This document shows, piece after piece, positions 12,281 to 22,540 of a stretch of DNA of 64,000 nucleotides. Source of the stretch: Variovorax sp. Root411 (GTDB taxonomy: Bacteria > Pseudomonadota > Gammaproteobacteria > Burkholderiales > Burkholderiaceae_C); NCBI RefSeq assembly GCF_001425205.1, contig NZ_LMDW01000001.1, positions 125,928 through 189,927 on the forward strand, read 5' to 3'. The notes beneath the pieces were generated by a model that searched no databases, had not been told where the DNA came from, and worked only from the letters and a program-made list of their open reading frames with translations. The translations under genes were made by a program, and so were the position numbers. How positions within the stretch are numbered: position 1 is the first letter of the stretch; every line of letters starts with the position of its first letter.

Positions 12281-12478
12281 CCGCGAATGTCCCCCGGCCT
12301 GCGGCCTCCTCCTTTATTTCGCTGCGCAAGGCACCCCGCCGTCGTGATCGTTCAGAGCACTTGTTGATCGAGCGGAACAACGGCAGCGCCCATCGTGCGC
12401 AGGGCGCCGGGTGCTCCCCGCAGCGAAATAAAGGAGGAGCCCGAAGGGCGGGGGACATTCGCGGAGGGGAGCACCCGG
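12281..12478. repeat. compound inverted repeat in a 335-bp gene-free stretch
   Basis: The gap 12233-12567 holds no gene. A 46-base segment at 12281-12326 recurs inverted at 12419-12464 with only a few differences; both contain CTCCTCCTTTATTTCGCTGCG or its complement. The second copy is itself enclosed by a perfect 13-bp inverted pair (CCGGGTGCTCCCC near 12407 and its complement near 12478). The layout resembles mobile REP/BIME-type palindromic elements and the whole could fold into a long hairpin. Confidence 0.75.
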
Positions 12479-12567
12479 TGTCCTGTGCACGCACCCCCGA
12501 ACGCAACAACGCGACGCAAAGCATTGCCGCGGGGTACCATCCCCGCCGCCGCAACGCTCCGCTCTAC

Positions 12568-15500
12568 ATGAACGCTGAAATCGCTGCCCTGCCTGCCTCC
12601 AATCCTCTCGCCGATCTGCTGAGCCGCGCCCGGCAGGCCCTGGCGGATACGGCGGGCGCGCTGCCCGTGCCGTCGCCCGCCACCAACGAGGCGGGTTGCG
12701 TGGTGTTTCTGGCCGTCGGCGAAGACAGCAGTCGGGCCCGCGTGGCTTCGGGCCGGGGCGCCGACTTCGACGCCGCATGGCGTGCCGCCGCCGAGCAAGC
12801 GAAGCGCGCCGGTCAGGCACCGCAGCGCTTGCGCGCCGAGGTGGTCGACAAGGTCGAGCCCATGAGCTGGGGCGCGCTGAAAGCGAAGTTGGCGCAGACC
12901 AAGCGTAACTACTTCAACGAGGGCATCGCCTTCGATGCGCGCTTCGAAGTCGCGCTGCTCGCGCAGGAAATGCTCGGCAGCGCGATCCTCTACAACGGCG
13001 ACGTGGAGCATGCCGAACCCAATACGGGCAACCTGCGCCTGCACTGCAAGCGGCGCTTCGGCCGCGAGATCGACTTTCCGGCGGATGACGCGGCGCCCGT
13101 CTGGTGCTTCACCACGCGGGCCGTGTACGTGGACGCCGATGGCGCCTGGCCCCTCACTGCCGAGGGTCAGGCGGCCGGATTCCGCGAACTGCGCGAATGG
13201 AACGCACCGCAGGTCCACGCGCTGATCGACGCCGCCGGCGACTACCTCGCCGAGCAGGTCAAGCCCACGGGCGAGTTCCACTACGGCTGGTTTCCCTGCT
13301 TCGACCGCGCCATTCCCACCTACAACACGCTGCGCCATGCCAGCTCCACCTACGCGATGCTGGAGGCGTGGGAGCTCACGCGCAGCGACGCGCTCAAGGC
13401 GGCCATCGACCGCTCGCTGGCCTTCCTGACCGGCACGCTCATCCGCCCGGCTAAGTTGCCGGACGGCACGCGTGCCGCCTACCTGCTGGACATCGGCAGC
13501 GAGATCAAGCTGGGCGGCAATGCCGTGTGCCTGCTCGCGCTGGTCAAGTACACCGAGCTCACGGGCGACCCGCAATACCTGCCGCTGCTGGAGCAGCTCG
13601 CGCTCGGCATCCGCCACATGCAGGACCCGCAGACCGGCAGCTTCGTGCACGTGCTGAACGCGCCCGCGCTCGACGTGAAAGACAGGTTCCGCGTCATCTA
13701 CTACGACGGCGAAGCCGCCTTCGGCCTGATGCGCCTGTACGGCCTCACGCGCGACTCGCGCTGGCTCGAGGTCGTCGAGAAAGCCTTCGAGCATTTCATT
13801 GCCGCCGAGCACTGGCGCGCGCATGACCACTGGCTGAGCTACTGCGTCAACGAACTCACGCGCTACAGGCCCGAGACGCGCTACTACCGGTTCGGCCTGC
13901 AGAACGTGGCGGGGTACCTCGACTTCGTGCTGGAGCGCATCACCACCTTTCCCACGCTGCTCGAACTGATGATGGCCGCGCGCGAGATGGTGCTGCGGCT
14001 GGAGGCCGACCCCGCGTTGCGCCCGCTGCTGGCAGGGCTCGACCGCGACAAGTTCGACCGCGCGCTCGCGTACCGCGCGCGCTACCTCGCCAACGGCCAC
14101 TTCTGGCCCGAGCTGGCGATGTTCTTCCGCAACCCCGCGCGCATCGCGGGCTCGTTCTTCATCAAGCACCACAGCTTTCGCGTGCGCATCGACGACGTGG
14201 AGCACTACCTCTCGGGCTATGTGGCCTACCACCGGATGCTGAAGGCGGGCGAGGCACCCCAACAGGCGAAGGCGGCGACCGGCGTCGTCGCCTGGGGCGG
14301 CGACGTCAACCTCGCGCGCCGCCAGCACTACCGGCTGCACGAACTCGGCGGCGCGCACAGGATGCTCGGCAACATCGCCGCGCTGCGCGAGGCCGACCTG
14401 CGCATCGTGAACCTCGAATGCGTGGTCGCCGCCAGCGGCGAGCAGGGCGTCGACAAGGGCGAGTCCGCTCCCTACTACTACCGCGCCCGCCCCGAAATGC
14501 TCGCGGTGCTGACCGAGGCCGGCATCGGCATGGTCGCCACCGCCAACAACCACAGCGGCGATTACGGCCCCGATGCGCTCATGGAGCAGCACGGCCTGCT
14601 GGATGCCGCGGGCATCGCCCATGCCGGCACCGGCCGCACGCCGGAGGCCGCGCTGCGGCCCGCGTTCCGGCACGCGGGGGGCGTGCGCGTGGCGCTGTTC
14701 TCGCTCGACGCCACGCAGTCCTGCTTTGCTGCCACTGCCGCACGCGCGGGGGCAGCCTGGCTGCCGCTGGGCGACCCGGCCGCCTGGACCGCCACGCTCG
14801 CACCGCGCATCGAGGCCGCGCGCCGCGAGGCCGACGTGGTGCTGGTGGCGGTGCACTGGGGCGACAACCTGGAGACCGAACCGACGCAGGCCGAGATCGC
14901 CGTCGGCCATGCCATCGTCGATGCCGGAGCGGACGCGATCCTCGGCACCTCGGCGCATGTGCTGCAGGGCATCGAGATCCATCGCGGCCGGCCGATCCTG
15001 CACGACGCCGGCGACCTGCTGTTCGATTCGGTGCGCAACGACTTCGGGGATTCGGGCGTGTTCTCGCTGACGCTGGGCCCGCGCGGCGTCGAGGAGGTGA
15101 TGTTCACGCCCATCGGCGTCGGCTTCGGCTTCTCGCGGCAGCTCGCGGGCGACGAGGCGCAGGCACTGAGCGAGCGCTTCGCTGCGCAATGCCGCGCGCT
15201 CGGCACCGAGATGGTCCCGGTGGCCGGTGGCCGTTGCGCGGTGCGACTGTCGCCGCCCGAGCGGCCCGGCTTCCGGCCCGAGCCGGCCGCCGCGGCTGCG
15301 CCGGTTGCGCGGCCGGCGCCCCTCGTCGGTGCGGTGCATGCGCCGCGGCCCGAGTGGCTCGTCGACGCGGTGCCCGGCGACGCGCGCATCACACCGCTGC
15401 AGATCGGCCCGCTGCGCCTCGTGGGCGTTCGCTGCACGCCTCGGCAGATCGTCGGGCGCCGGCTGCTGTGGGTCGAATCGTTCTGGACCGTCGATGCGCC

Positions 15501-17319
15501 CCTCACGGCCGACCTGCGCGTGCAATTCCGCGCGCTGCCGATGCGCAGCACCCGCATGCCGCCATGGGGCGAGGGCATGGAGCACGACCCCTGCGACTGG
15601 ATGTGGCCCACCAGCCGCTGGGAGCCCGGCCGCATCTACCGCGACCGCTATGGCCTGCGTGCGCCGCGCGCCGGCCTGCTGGAAAGCGATGTGCTGCAGC
15701 TCGAAGTGCGCGTGCGCGGCGACGCGCCCGAGCTGCCGCCCGCGCGCCGGCTTCCGCTGTGGTGCGGCCTGCGCGTGCCGGATCTTCCGACGCCCTTGCC
15801 CGAGCGCGCCGCGCCCGTGCTCGCGGCCGACCGCCCCGGCGCGGGCCCTGAGCCTGAGCCTGTGTGGACCGCCGAGCAACTGCGGCAGGCAACAGGCGGC
15901 CGCTGGCTCGTCGAGCCGCCCCCGGGCTGGTTCGCCAACTCGGTGGTGCGCGGGCCGGTCCACATGGGGCTGCTGCCGAAGCCTTCTCTCTTCATTGCTT
16001 CCGACTACCGCACGCTCGCCGCGCACGAGAACTACAGCAAGCCGCGCACCGACAACTGGGACCGCCACCTCGAACTGCCCCGCCTGCACCCTGCGCTGGC
16101 CGGCGCCGTGGTCGCGCGCCCGGTGGAAGGGCTCGACCCGGCCTTTCCGCTGCTGCAGGTGGACGATCCGATCCGCGCGATGCTCGCCATGGGCACCGCC
16201 GCACGGGCGCGCTACAAGGGCTTCGTGGTCGGCGTGACCGGCACGGTCGGCAAGTCGTCCACCATCGCAATGCTGCGCGACCTGCTGCCCGAGCGTGCGC
16301 GCGTGCACACCACCGTCGACAACTACAACTCGCGCGTCGGCGTGCCCGCCACGCTGGCCAACCTCGGGCCCGACGTGGACGTATGCATTCTCGAAATGGC
16401 GCAGAGCGGGCTGTGGATGGACCGTGGCCCGATCTCGCTGGAGGCGCGGCCGCACGTGGCCCTCATCACCGAGATCGACCTGTCGCAGACCCGGCAGGCC
16501 TCGACGCTGGAACTCACGGCCGCCTACAAGTCACGCATCTTCCTGGGCCTGGAGCCCGGCGGCGTGGCGATCGTGCCCGACCACATTCCCTGCCTGCGGC
16601 AGGTGGTGGATGCCGCCGCGTGCACGGCCGGTGCGATTTGGGTGGTGGGCAGCGGGCCCGACGCGAACGTGCGCCTGCTCGATACCCGGCCCGAACCGCG
16701 CGGCGGCTGCCGCGTGCGCATCGCGATCCCGGGGCGCACGCTGGAGTACGTGTTCCCGGTCGAGAGCGCGGGGCTGGTGCGCAATTCGGCGCTCGCGCTC
16801 GCGGCCTTGCTCGCCATGGGCTGCGACGGCGAGGCCGCCTGCGCGCGCATGCCCCAAGTGCGCCTGCCGGCCTCGGTGATGCAGGTGCGCGCACTCCGCA
16901 CGCAGGCCGGCGTGCAGGCCACGCTGATCGACGACAGCTGGAACGCAGAGATCATGTCGATGCGCAACGCCATGGACTTCGTGCGCACCTGGCAGCGCGC
17001 GGAGAGCGGCCCGGTGGCGCGCAAGATCGGTGTGTTGGGGCGCATCGTCAATCTCGACGGGGAAGCCGAGGCCATGCACCGCAGCCTGGCCGCACCGCTG
17101 CTGGCATCCGGCATCGAGCACCTCGTGACGCACGGCGACGAAATGCGCTGGCTGCGCGAGGAGGTGCCGGCCGAACTGCTCGGCCCGCACTTCGACGACG
17201 CGGCGCAGCTCGCGGGCTACCTCGGCGGCTTCCTGCGCGACGGCGACCTCGTGCTGGTGAAGGGCGACCGCGTCGGCTCCGACTTCGGCAGCGTGCCCGG
17301 GCTGCTGCAGCGGCTATGA
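12568..17319 (+). CDS. giant fusion: hairpin-type N-terminal region + CapA-like + MurF-like ligase
   Basis: A 1583-residue soluble protein. Residues about 100-560 are helical and rich in Trp/Tyr (GWFPCFDRAIPTYNTL, HASSTYAMLEAWEL), resembling alpha/alpha-barrel glycoside hydrolase or epimerase folds. Residues about 572-860 form a CapA/PGA_cap metallophosphatase-like domain (GGDVN with Asp579, NNH ending at His662, HWG with His763, later HDAGDLLFD). Residues about 1215-1583 are a Mur ligase: P-loop GVTGTVGKSST with Lys1229, VDNYNSRVGVPATL, ILEMAQSG, and DDSWN at 1455-1459, the MurF C-domain signature. CapA- and Mur-like proteins act together in poly-gamma-glutamate synthesis, so an ATP-dependent amide ligase making or modifying a peptide-like polymer is a reasonable inference. 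The start is the first ATG after the repeat; the ribosome site is weak. The next gene overlaps by ATGA. Confidence 0.8.
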   Translation: MNAEIAALPASNPLADLLSRARQALADTAGALPVPSPATNEAGCVVFLAVGEDSSRARVASGRGADFDAAWRAAAEQAKRAGQAPQRLRAEVVDKVEPMSWGALKAKLAQTKRNYFNEGIAFDARFEVALLAQEMLGSAILYNGDVEHAEPNTGNLRLHCKRRFGREIDFPADDAAPVWCFTTRAVYVDADGAWPLTAEGQAAGFRELREWNAPQVHALIDAAGDYLAEQVKPTGEFHYGWFPCFDRAIPTYNTLRHASSTYAMLEAWELTRSDALKAAIDRSLAFLTGTLIRPAKLPDGTRAAYLLDIGSEIKLGGNAVCLLALVKYTELTGDPQYLPLLEQLALGIRHMQDPQTGSFVHVLNAPALDVKDRFRVIYYDGEAAFGLMRLYGLTRDSRWLEVVEKAFEHFIAAEHWRAHDHWLSYCVNELTRYRPETRYYRFGLQNVAGYLDFVLERITTFPTLLELMMAAREMVLRLEADPALRPLLAGLDRDKFDRALAYRARYLANGHFWPELAMFFRNPARIAGSFFIKHHSFRVRIDDVEHYLSGYVAYHRMLKAGEAPQQAKAATGVVAWGGDVNLARRQHYRLHELGGAHRMLGNIAALREADLRIVNLECVVAASGEQGVDKGESAPYYYRARPEMLAVLTEAGIGMVATANNHSGDYGPDALMEQHGLLDAAGIAHAGTGRTPEAALRPAFRHAGGVRVALFSLDATQSCFAATAARAGAAWLPLGDPAAWTATLAPRIEAARREADVVLVAVHWGDNLETEPTQAEIAVGHAIVDAGADAILGTSAHVLQGIEIHRGRPILHDAGDLLFDSVRNDFGDSGVFSLTLGPRGVEEVMFTPIGVGFGFSRQLAGDEAQALSERFAAQCRALGTEMVPVAGGRCAVRLSPPERPGFRPEPAAAAAPVARPAPLVGAVHAPRPEWLVDAVPGDARITPLQIGPLRLVGVRCTPRQIVGRRLLWVESFWTVDAPLTADLRVQFRALPMRSTRMPPWGEGMEHDPCDWMWPTSRWEPGRIYRDRYGLRAPRAGLLESDVLQLEVRVRGDAPELPPARRLPLWCGLRVPDLPTPLPERAAPVLAADRPGAGPEPEPVWTAEQLRQATGGRWLVEPPPGWFANSVVRGPVHMGLLPKPSLFIASDYRTLAAHENYSKPRTDNWDRHLELPRLHPALAGAVVARPVEGLDPAFPLLQVDDPIRAMLAMGTAARARYKGFVVGVTGTVGKSSTIAMLRDLLPERARVHTTVDNYNSRVGVPATLANLGPDVDVCILEMAQSGLWMDRGPISLEARPHVALITEIDLSQTRQASTLELTAAYKSRIFLGLEPGGVAIVPDHIPCLRQVVDAAACTAGAIWVVGSGPDANVRLLDTRPEPRGGCRVRIAIPGRTLEYVFPVESAGLVRNSALALAALLAMGCDGEAACARMPQVRLPASVMQVRALRTQAGVQATLIDDSWNAEIMSMRNAMDFVRTWQRAESGPVARKIGVLGRIVNLDGEAEAMHRSLAAPLLASGIEHLVTHGDEMRWLREEVPAELLGPHFDDAAQLAGYLGGFLRDGDLVLVKGDRVGSDFGSVPGLLQRL

Positions 17320-18272
17320 AGACGCCGGGCCTCTTGCTGCGGTACATGCGCGGTGTCCTGGTGCTGCTGGCGCTGGCGCAGGCGGCCTGCGCGCAGCGCA
17401 CCGGCCCCGACGTGCCCCGGCCCTTCGTCGCGGGCAACGACGAGGTGCTGCACTGGAACCAACCCGCTGACCGCGCGGCCTGCCCCGACCGGCCCGGCTA
17501 CCTGTGGGTGCGGCCTGCCGAGGGAGCGGCGTGCATCCGCTACTTCGCGAGCGACGACATCGATGGTGCGCGCATGGCCATCGTGCAGTTCTCGGGCGAC
17601 CGCGACGGCGTGATGGACCAGGCGCCCGAGCGCATTCCGGGCAACACCGAACCCCTTCGCACGCTCGATGCACAGCGCAGCCGCGACCGCGCGGGCGTGC
17701 CGTGGATCTTCATGGCGCGGCCGGGCACGTACGGCTCATCGGGCGATCACCGCAAGCGCCGCCAGCTGGTGGAGTTCCACGCGCTCGATGCCGCGCTCGA
17801 TGCGCTCATGCAGCGCCACAGGCTGCAGCGCATCGTCATCGTCGGCCACAGCGGCGGCGCCACTGCGGGCGCCGCGCTGCTCACGCTCGGCCGCACGCAT
17901 GTGGCCTGCGCGGTGCTCACTTCAGGCGCCTACGGACTGCTGGAACGCGCGCGCATGCTGGGCCGCTCCAGGGACGGCCGCACCGACACCACCGGCAGCG
18001 CGCAGTTCTACGACCCGCTCGAGCACGTGGGCGGCATCGCGCGCGACCCGGCGCGGCGCATCGTGCTGATCGGCAGCCGCGACGACAGGAACACGCCCTT
18101 CGCGCTGCAGGAGCGCTTCGCCGACGCCGTGGCCAAGGCCGGCCACCGCATCGAGCTGCGCACGCACGCGGGGGAGCCGCCCGACTACCACGATCTCAAG
18201 GACAGCATCGCGTTGCGCACCGCCTCGCAGTGCGCGCACGAGGCGATGCTTCAGCAAGCAGGAAATACATGA
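17316..18272 (+). CDS. exported alpha/beta hydrolase, coupled to the CapA-Mur fusion
   Basis: A 318-residue protein with an N-terminal signal peptide (hydrophobic stretch then AQAACAQ). It shows an alpha/beta hydrolase core: GHSGGATAG with nucleophile Ser179, and an acid region LIGSRDDRNTP. The strand order and the PGTYGSSGDHRKRR segment resemble dienelactone-hydrolase or esterase-like enzymes. Its ATG overlaps the stop of the giant fusion gene and its own stop overlaps the next start, so the three are translationally coupled. It may trim or transfer the product of the fusion enzyme in the periplasm, but this is inference from context only. Confidence 0.72.
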   Translation: MKTPGLLLRYMRGVLVLLALAQAACAQRTGPDVPRPFVAGNDEVLHWNQPADRAACPDRPGYLWVRPAEGAACIRYFASDDIDGARMAIVQFSGDRDGVMDQAPERIPGNTEPLRTLDAQRSRDRAGVPWIFMARPGTYGSSGDHRKRRQLVEFHALDAALDALMQRHRLQRIVIVGHSGGATAGAALLTLGRTHVACAVLTSGAYGLLERARMLGRSRDGRTDTTGSAQFYDPLEHVGGIARDPARRIVLIGSRDDRNTPFALQERFADAVAKAGHRIELRTHAGEPPDYHDLKDSIALRTASQCAHEAMLQQAGNT

Positions 18273-19348
18273 GCAAAAGCAACATCACATCGCGCGAGTT
18301 CGGCCGCATGCCCGACGGCCGGACGGTCACCGAATACACCCTCGACAACGGCCGCGGCCTGAGCCTGAGCGCCATCAACCATGGCGGCATCGTCACCGCG
18401 TTGCGCGTGCCCGACCGCCACGGGCGCAGCGCGAACATCGTGCTGGGCCTTCCCACGCTCGCCGACTACCTCAAGCCGCATCCGCATTTCGGCACCATCG
18501 TCGGACGCTTCGCCAACCGCATCGCGGCGGGGCGCTTTACGCTCGACGGCACGTCGCATCAACTGGGGCTCAACGATGGCGCCAACTCGCTGCACGGCGG
18601 CGCGAAAGGCCTGGGCACGCGCTTCTGGGAGATCGCGCCGTTGTCGGCGCAGGAGGCCGGCGGCGACATCTCCATCGAGCTGCGCTACACCAGCGCCGAT
18701 GGCGAAGAGGGCTACCCCGGCGAGCTGCGGCTGACGGTGCGCTACACGCTGTCGGCAACGGCCAACACATGGCGCATCGACTACAGCGCCACGACCGACA
18801 AGCCCACGGTGCTGAACCTGAGCCACCACGACTACTTCAACCTCGCGGGCAGCGGCCCGGTGATGGACCATCGCCTGACGATTCTCGCGAGCCGCTACTG
18901 CCCGGTGGACGCGACGCTGATCCCGACCGGCGTGGCCGACGTGGCTTCGACGCCGTTCGACTTTCGCGCCGCGACCCGCATCGGCGAGCGCATCCGCGAA
19001 GGCCACGAACAGTTGCTGCTCGCACATGGCTACGACCACAACTGGGTGCTCGACAGGGCTCAAGCCGACCACGGCCTCGCGCTCGCGGCACGGCTGGAGC
19101 ACGAGGCCACAGGCCGCGTCATGGAAGTGCACACCAGCGAGCCGGGCGTGCAGTTCTATTCAGGCAATTTCCTCGACGGCAGTCTCTTCGGCAGTGCCGG
19201 CGCGAGCCTGCGGCAGGGGGACGGGCTGTGCCTGGAGACGCAGCACTTTCCCGATTCGCCGAACCAGCCGGGCTTTCCGTCCACGGTGCTGCGGGCGGGG
19301 GAGCGCTTTCACAGCGCGACCGAGCACCGCTTCCAGTGGCTCGATTGA
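18269..19348 (+). CDS. galM: aldose 1-epimerase (mutarotase)
   Basis: A 359-residue GalM-type enzyme that interconverts alpha and beta anomers of aldoses. Family motifs are present: FGTIVGRFANRIAAGRF, LHGGAKGLG, LNLSHHDYFNL with the catalytic histidine, and CLETQHFPDSPNQPGFPS with the catalytic glutamate region. No signal peptide is seen, so it is probably cytoplasmic. It overlaps the previous gene by ATGA as the third gene of the operon. Its sugar link to the CapA-Mur fusion is unexplained; the pentose operon begins only 8 kb downstream. Confidence 0.92.
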   Translation: MSKSNITSREFGRMPDGRTVTEYTLDNGRGLSLSAINHGGIVTALRVPDRHGRSANIVLGLPTLADYLKPHPHFGTIVGRFANRIAAGRFTLDGTSHQLGLNDGANSLHGGAKGLGTRFWEIAPLSAQEAGGDISIELRYTSADGEEGYPGELRLTVRYTLSATANTWRIDYSATTDKPTVLNLSHHDYFNLAGSGPVMDHRLTILASRYCPVDATLIPTGVADVASTPFDFRAATRIGERIREGHEQLLLAHGYDHNWVLDRAQADHGLALAARLEHEATGRVMEVHTSEPGVQFYSGNFLDGSLFGSAGASLRQGDGLCLETQHFPDSPNQPGFPSTVLRAGERFHSATEHRFQWLD

Positions 19349-19444
19349 GGCCGCTGCCCCTCCATCCCGTAGGACTGGCGATGCCACTGGTTGAACGATG
19401 CCGCATGCGTGTGGTCTTCGGGCACGCGCCAGGAGCCGGCCGAA

Positions 19445-19718
19445 CCGGACGTGGTGGACGGCGGCATCCCGGCCAGCGGTCTGGTGGCGCACACGCTGAT
19501 CAGCCGCTTCGTGGATCATCTGCCGTACTACCGGCAAGAGCCTCAACGCGTGGACAGCGCTGACGCTGCACATCGACGACGGTGCGGTGGCCATCGACAA
19601 CAACCTCATCGAGCGACAGATCAAACCCTGGAAGCTTGGCGCGAAGAATTGTGCCGCCAAAGCCCACGCCGACATGGCAAGCCGCGCGACCACCGGCAAG
19701 CTGCTGCTGGTGCCCTGA
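19445..19718 (+). mobile_element. IS66 transposase remnant with internal deletion
   Basis: Two pieces of an IS66-type TnpC are joined. The first reads VVDGGIPASGLVAHTLISRF and then VDHLPYYRQ. In another frame the C-terminal part follows: LNAWTALTLHIDDGAVAIDN and then NLIERQIKPWKLGAKN. The catalytic core between them is gone and no terminal repeats are visible. The 380-bp gap from 19349 to 19729 holds only this scar. Confidence 0.75.
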
Positions 19719-19729
19719 CCCCGTTGCCC

Positions 19730-20041
19730 TCAGTCCCACACGGGAAGGTCCTGCAAAGCGTTGTTGGGACGACCCACGATGTCGACGCCGGTGATGCTGG
19801 CCCCGCCCGGCAGGAGTTGGACGTCGCAAACGACTTCCCAGGCATGGCTTTCGGTGCGCCGCGCAACGCACACTTCCTCGCTGGCAGCGATGAGATCGGC
19901 GCATTTGCCGACGCTGATCCGCTGTACCGTGCCAAGGGCAAATTCCTTCGAACCGAATTCCTCGTCCACAACCTGATGAATGGCGACGAGGTCCATCTTC
20001 CCATCCTTGAGGTGAACAGCGGTAATTGCATGCTGAGGCAT
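19730..20041 (-). CDS. conserved hypothetical protein, 103 aa
   Basis: A small soluble protein without signal peptide or membrane segment. It begins MPQHAITAVHLKDGKMDL and contains the blocks GKCADLIAASEEVCVA and LQDLPVWD. It looks like a member of a small family found in Burkholderiales, with a two-layer pattern of alternating strands, but I cannot name a function. A strong GGAGGT stands a few bases before the ATG, which supports it as a real gene. It sits between the IS66 scar and the divergent bkd operon. Confidence 0.65.
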   Translation of the reverse strand: MPQHAITAVHLKDGKMDLVAIHQVVDEEFGSKEFALGTVQRISVGKCADLIAASEEVCVARRTESHAWEVVCDVQLLPGGASITGVDIVGRPNNALQDLPVWD

Positions 20042-20237
20042 CTTCGACCTCCATTCGTGGAGAGCCCCATGCGGCTGCGGTGGCTGCCGTCACCAGCGGG
20101 CTCGATCCTCCACTCTACGCCATCGCAAATGCCGTCGCCGCACAATCGGCGCCGTGCCGCGAACCTTGCCTGGCCCCGCGCCCCCGCCAAAAGAAATACG
20201 CGATTGACCGACTGCGCTCCAGCCTGAAATTCGCTAG

Positions 20238-21521
<1,284 letters not shown>

Positions 21522-21526
21522 CCAGC

Positions 21527-22540
21527 ATGGCCTCGATGACCATGATCCAGGCCCTGCGCTCCGCCATGGACGTGATGCTCGAACGCGACGACAACGTGAT
21601 CATCTATGGCCAGGACGTGGGCTACTTCGGCGGCGTGTTCCGCTGCACCGAAGGCCTGCAGGCCAAGTACGGCCGCTCGCGCGTGTTCGACGCGCCGATC
21701 AACGAGGGCGGCATCGTCGGCTCGGCCATCGGCATGGGCGCCTACGGCCTGCGCCCCGTGGTGGAAGTGCAGTTCGCCGACTACGTCTATCCGGCCTACG
21801 ACCAGATCGTGTCCGAGGCGGCGCGCCTGCGCTACCGCTCGGCGGGCGACTTCACCGCGCCGATCACCATCCGCATGCCCTGCGGCGGCGGCATCTACGG
21901 CGGCCAGACGCACAGCCAGAGCCCCGAGGCGCTGTTCACGCACGTCTGCGGGCTGCGCACGGTGATGCCCTCGAATCCGCGCGATGCCAAGGGCCTCCTG
22001 ATCGCCTCGATCGAGAACGACGACCCGGTCATCTTTCTCGAGCCCAAGCGGCTGTACAACGGCCCCTTCGACGGCCACCACGACCGGCCGCTGGTGTCCT
22101 GGTCGGCCCATCCGCTGGGCGAGGTGCCCGAGGGCTACTTCACGGTGCCGCTGGAGTCGGCCACCGTGTTCCGCCCCGGCGCCGACCTGACGGTGCTCAG
22201 CTACGGCACCATGGTCTTCGTCTCGGAAGCGGCCGCGCGGGAGACCGGCATCGATGCCGAGATCATCGACCTGCGCAGCCTGTGGCCGCTGGACCTGCAG
22301 ACCCTCGTCGCTTCGGTGAAGAAGACCGGCCGCTGCGTGATCGTGCACGAGGCCACGCGAACCAACGGCTTCGGCGCCGAGCTGGCGGCGCTGGTGCAGG
22401 AGCATTGCTTCCATCACCTGGAGGCGCCGATCGAGCGCGTGGCCGGCTGGGACACGCCCTACCCGCATGCGCAGGAGTGGGCCTACTTCCCGGGCCCGGC
22501 GCGCGTCGGCGCGGCTTTCCGGCGCGCCATGGAGAACTGA
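21527..22540 (+). CDS. bkdA2: branched-chain 2-oxoacid dehydrogenase E1 beta
   Basis: A 337-residue transketolase-like partner of E1 alpha forming the alpha2-beta2 heterotetramer. Typical blocks: GQDVGYFGGVFRCTEGL, FDAPINEGGIVGSAIGMG, and the C-terminal IIDLRSLWPLD and VHEATRTNGFGAEL. The cofactor-binding glutamate lies in NEGG. It lies between E1 alpha and E2, whose ATG follows the TGA directly. Confidence 0.94.
   Translation: MASMTMIQALRSAMDVMLERDDNVIIYGQDVGYFGGVFRCTEGLQAKYGRSRVFDAPINEGGIVGSAIGMGAYGLRPVVEVQFADYVYPAYDQIVSEAARLRYRSAGDFTAPITIRMPCGGGIYGGQTHSQSPEALFTHVCGLRTVMPSNPRDAKGLLIASIENDDPVIFLEPKRLYNGPFDGHHDRPLVSWSAHPLGEVPEGYFTVPLESATVFRPGADLTVLSYGTMVFVSEAAARETGIDAEIIDLRSLWPLDLQTLVASVKKTGRCVIVHEATRTNGFGAELAALVQEHCFHHLEAPIERVAGWDTPYPHAQEWAYFPGPARVGAAFRRAMEN

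Noticed and set aside
12352..16455. Open frame of 1367 codons antisense to the CapA-Mur fusion
   Set aside because: Low-complexity Arg/Ala/His-rich translation, no start signal and no recognisable motif; the sense strand carries clear P-loop and metal motifs.
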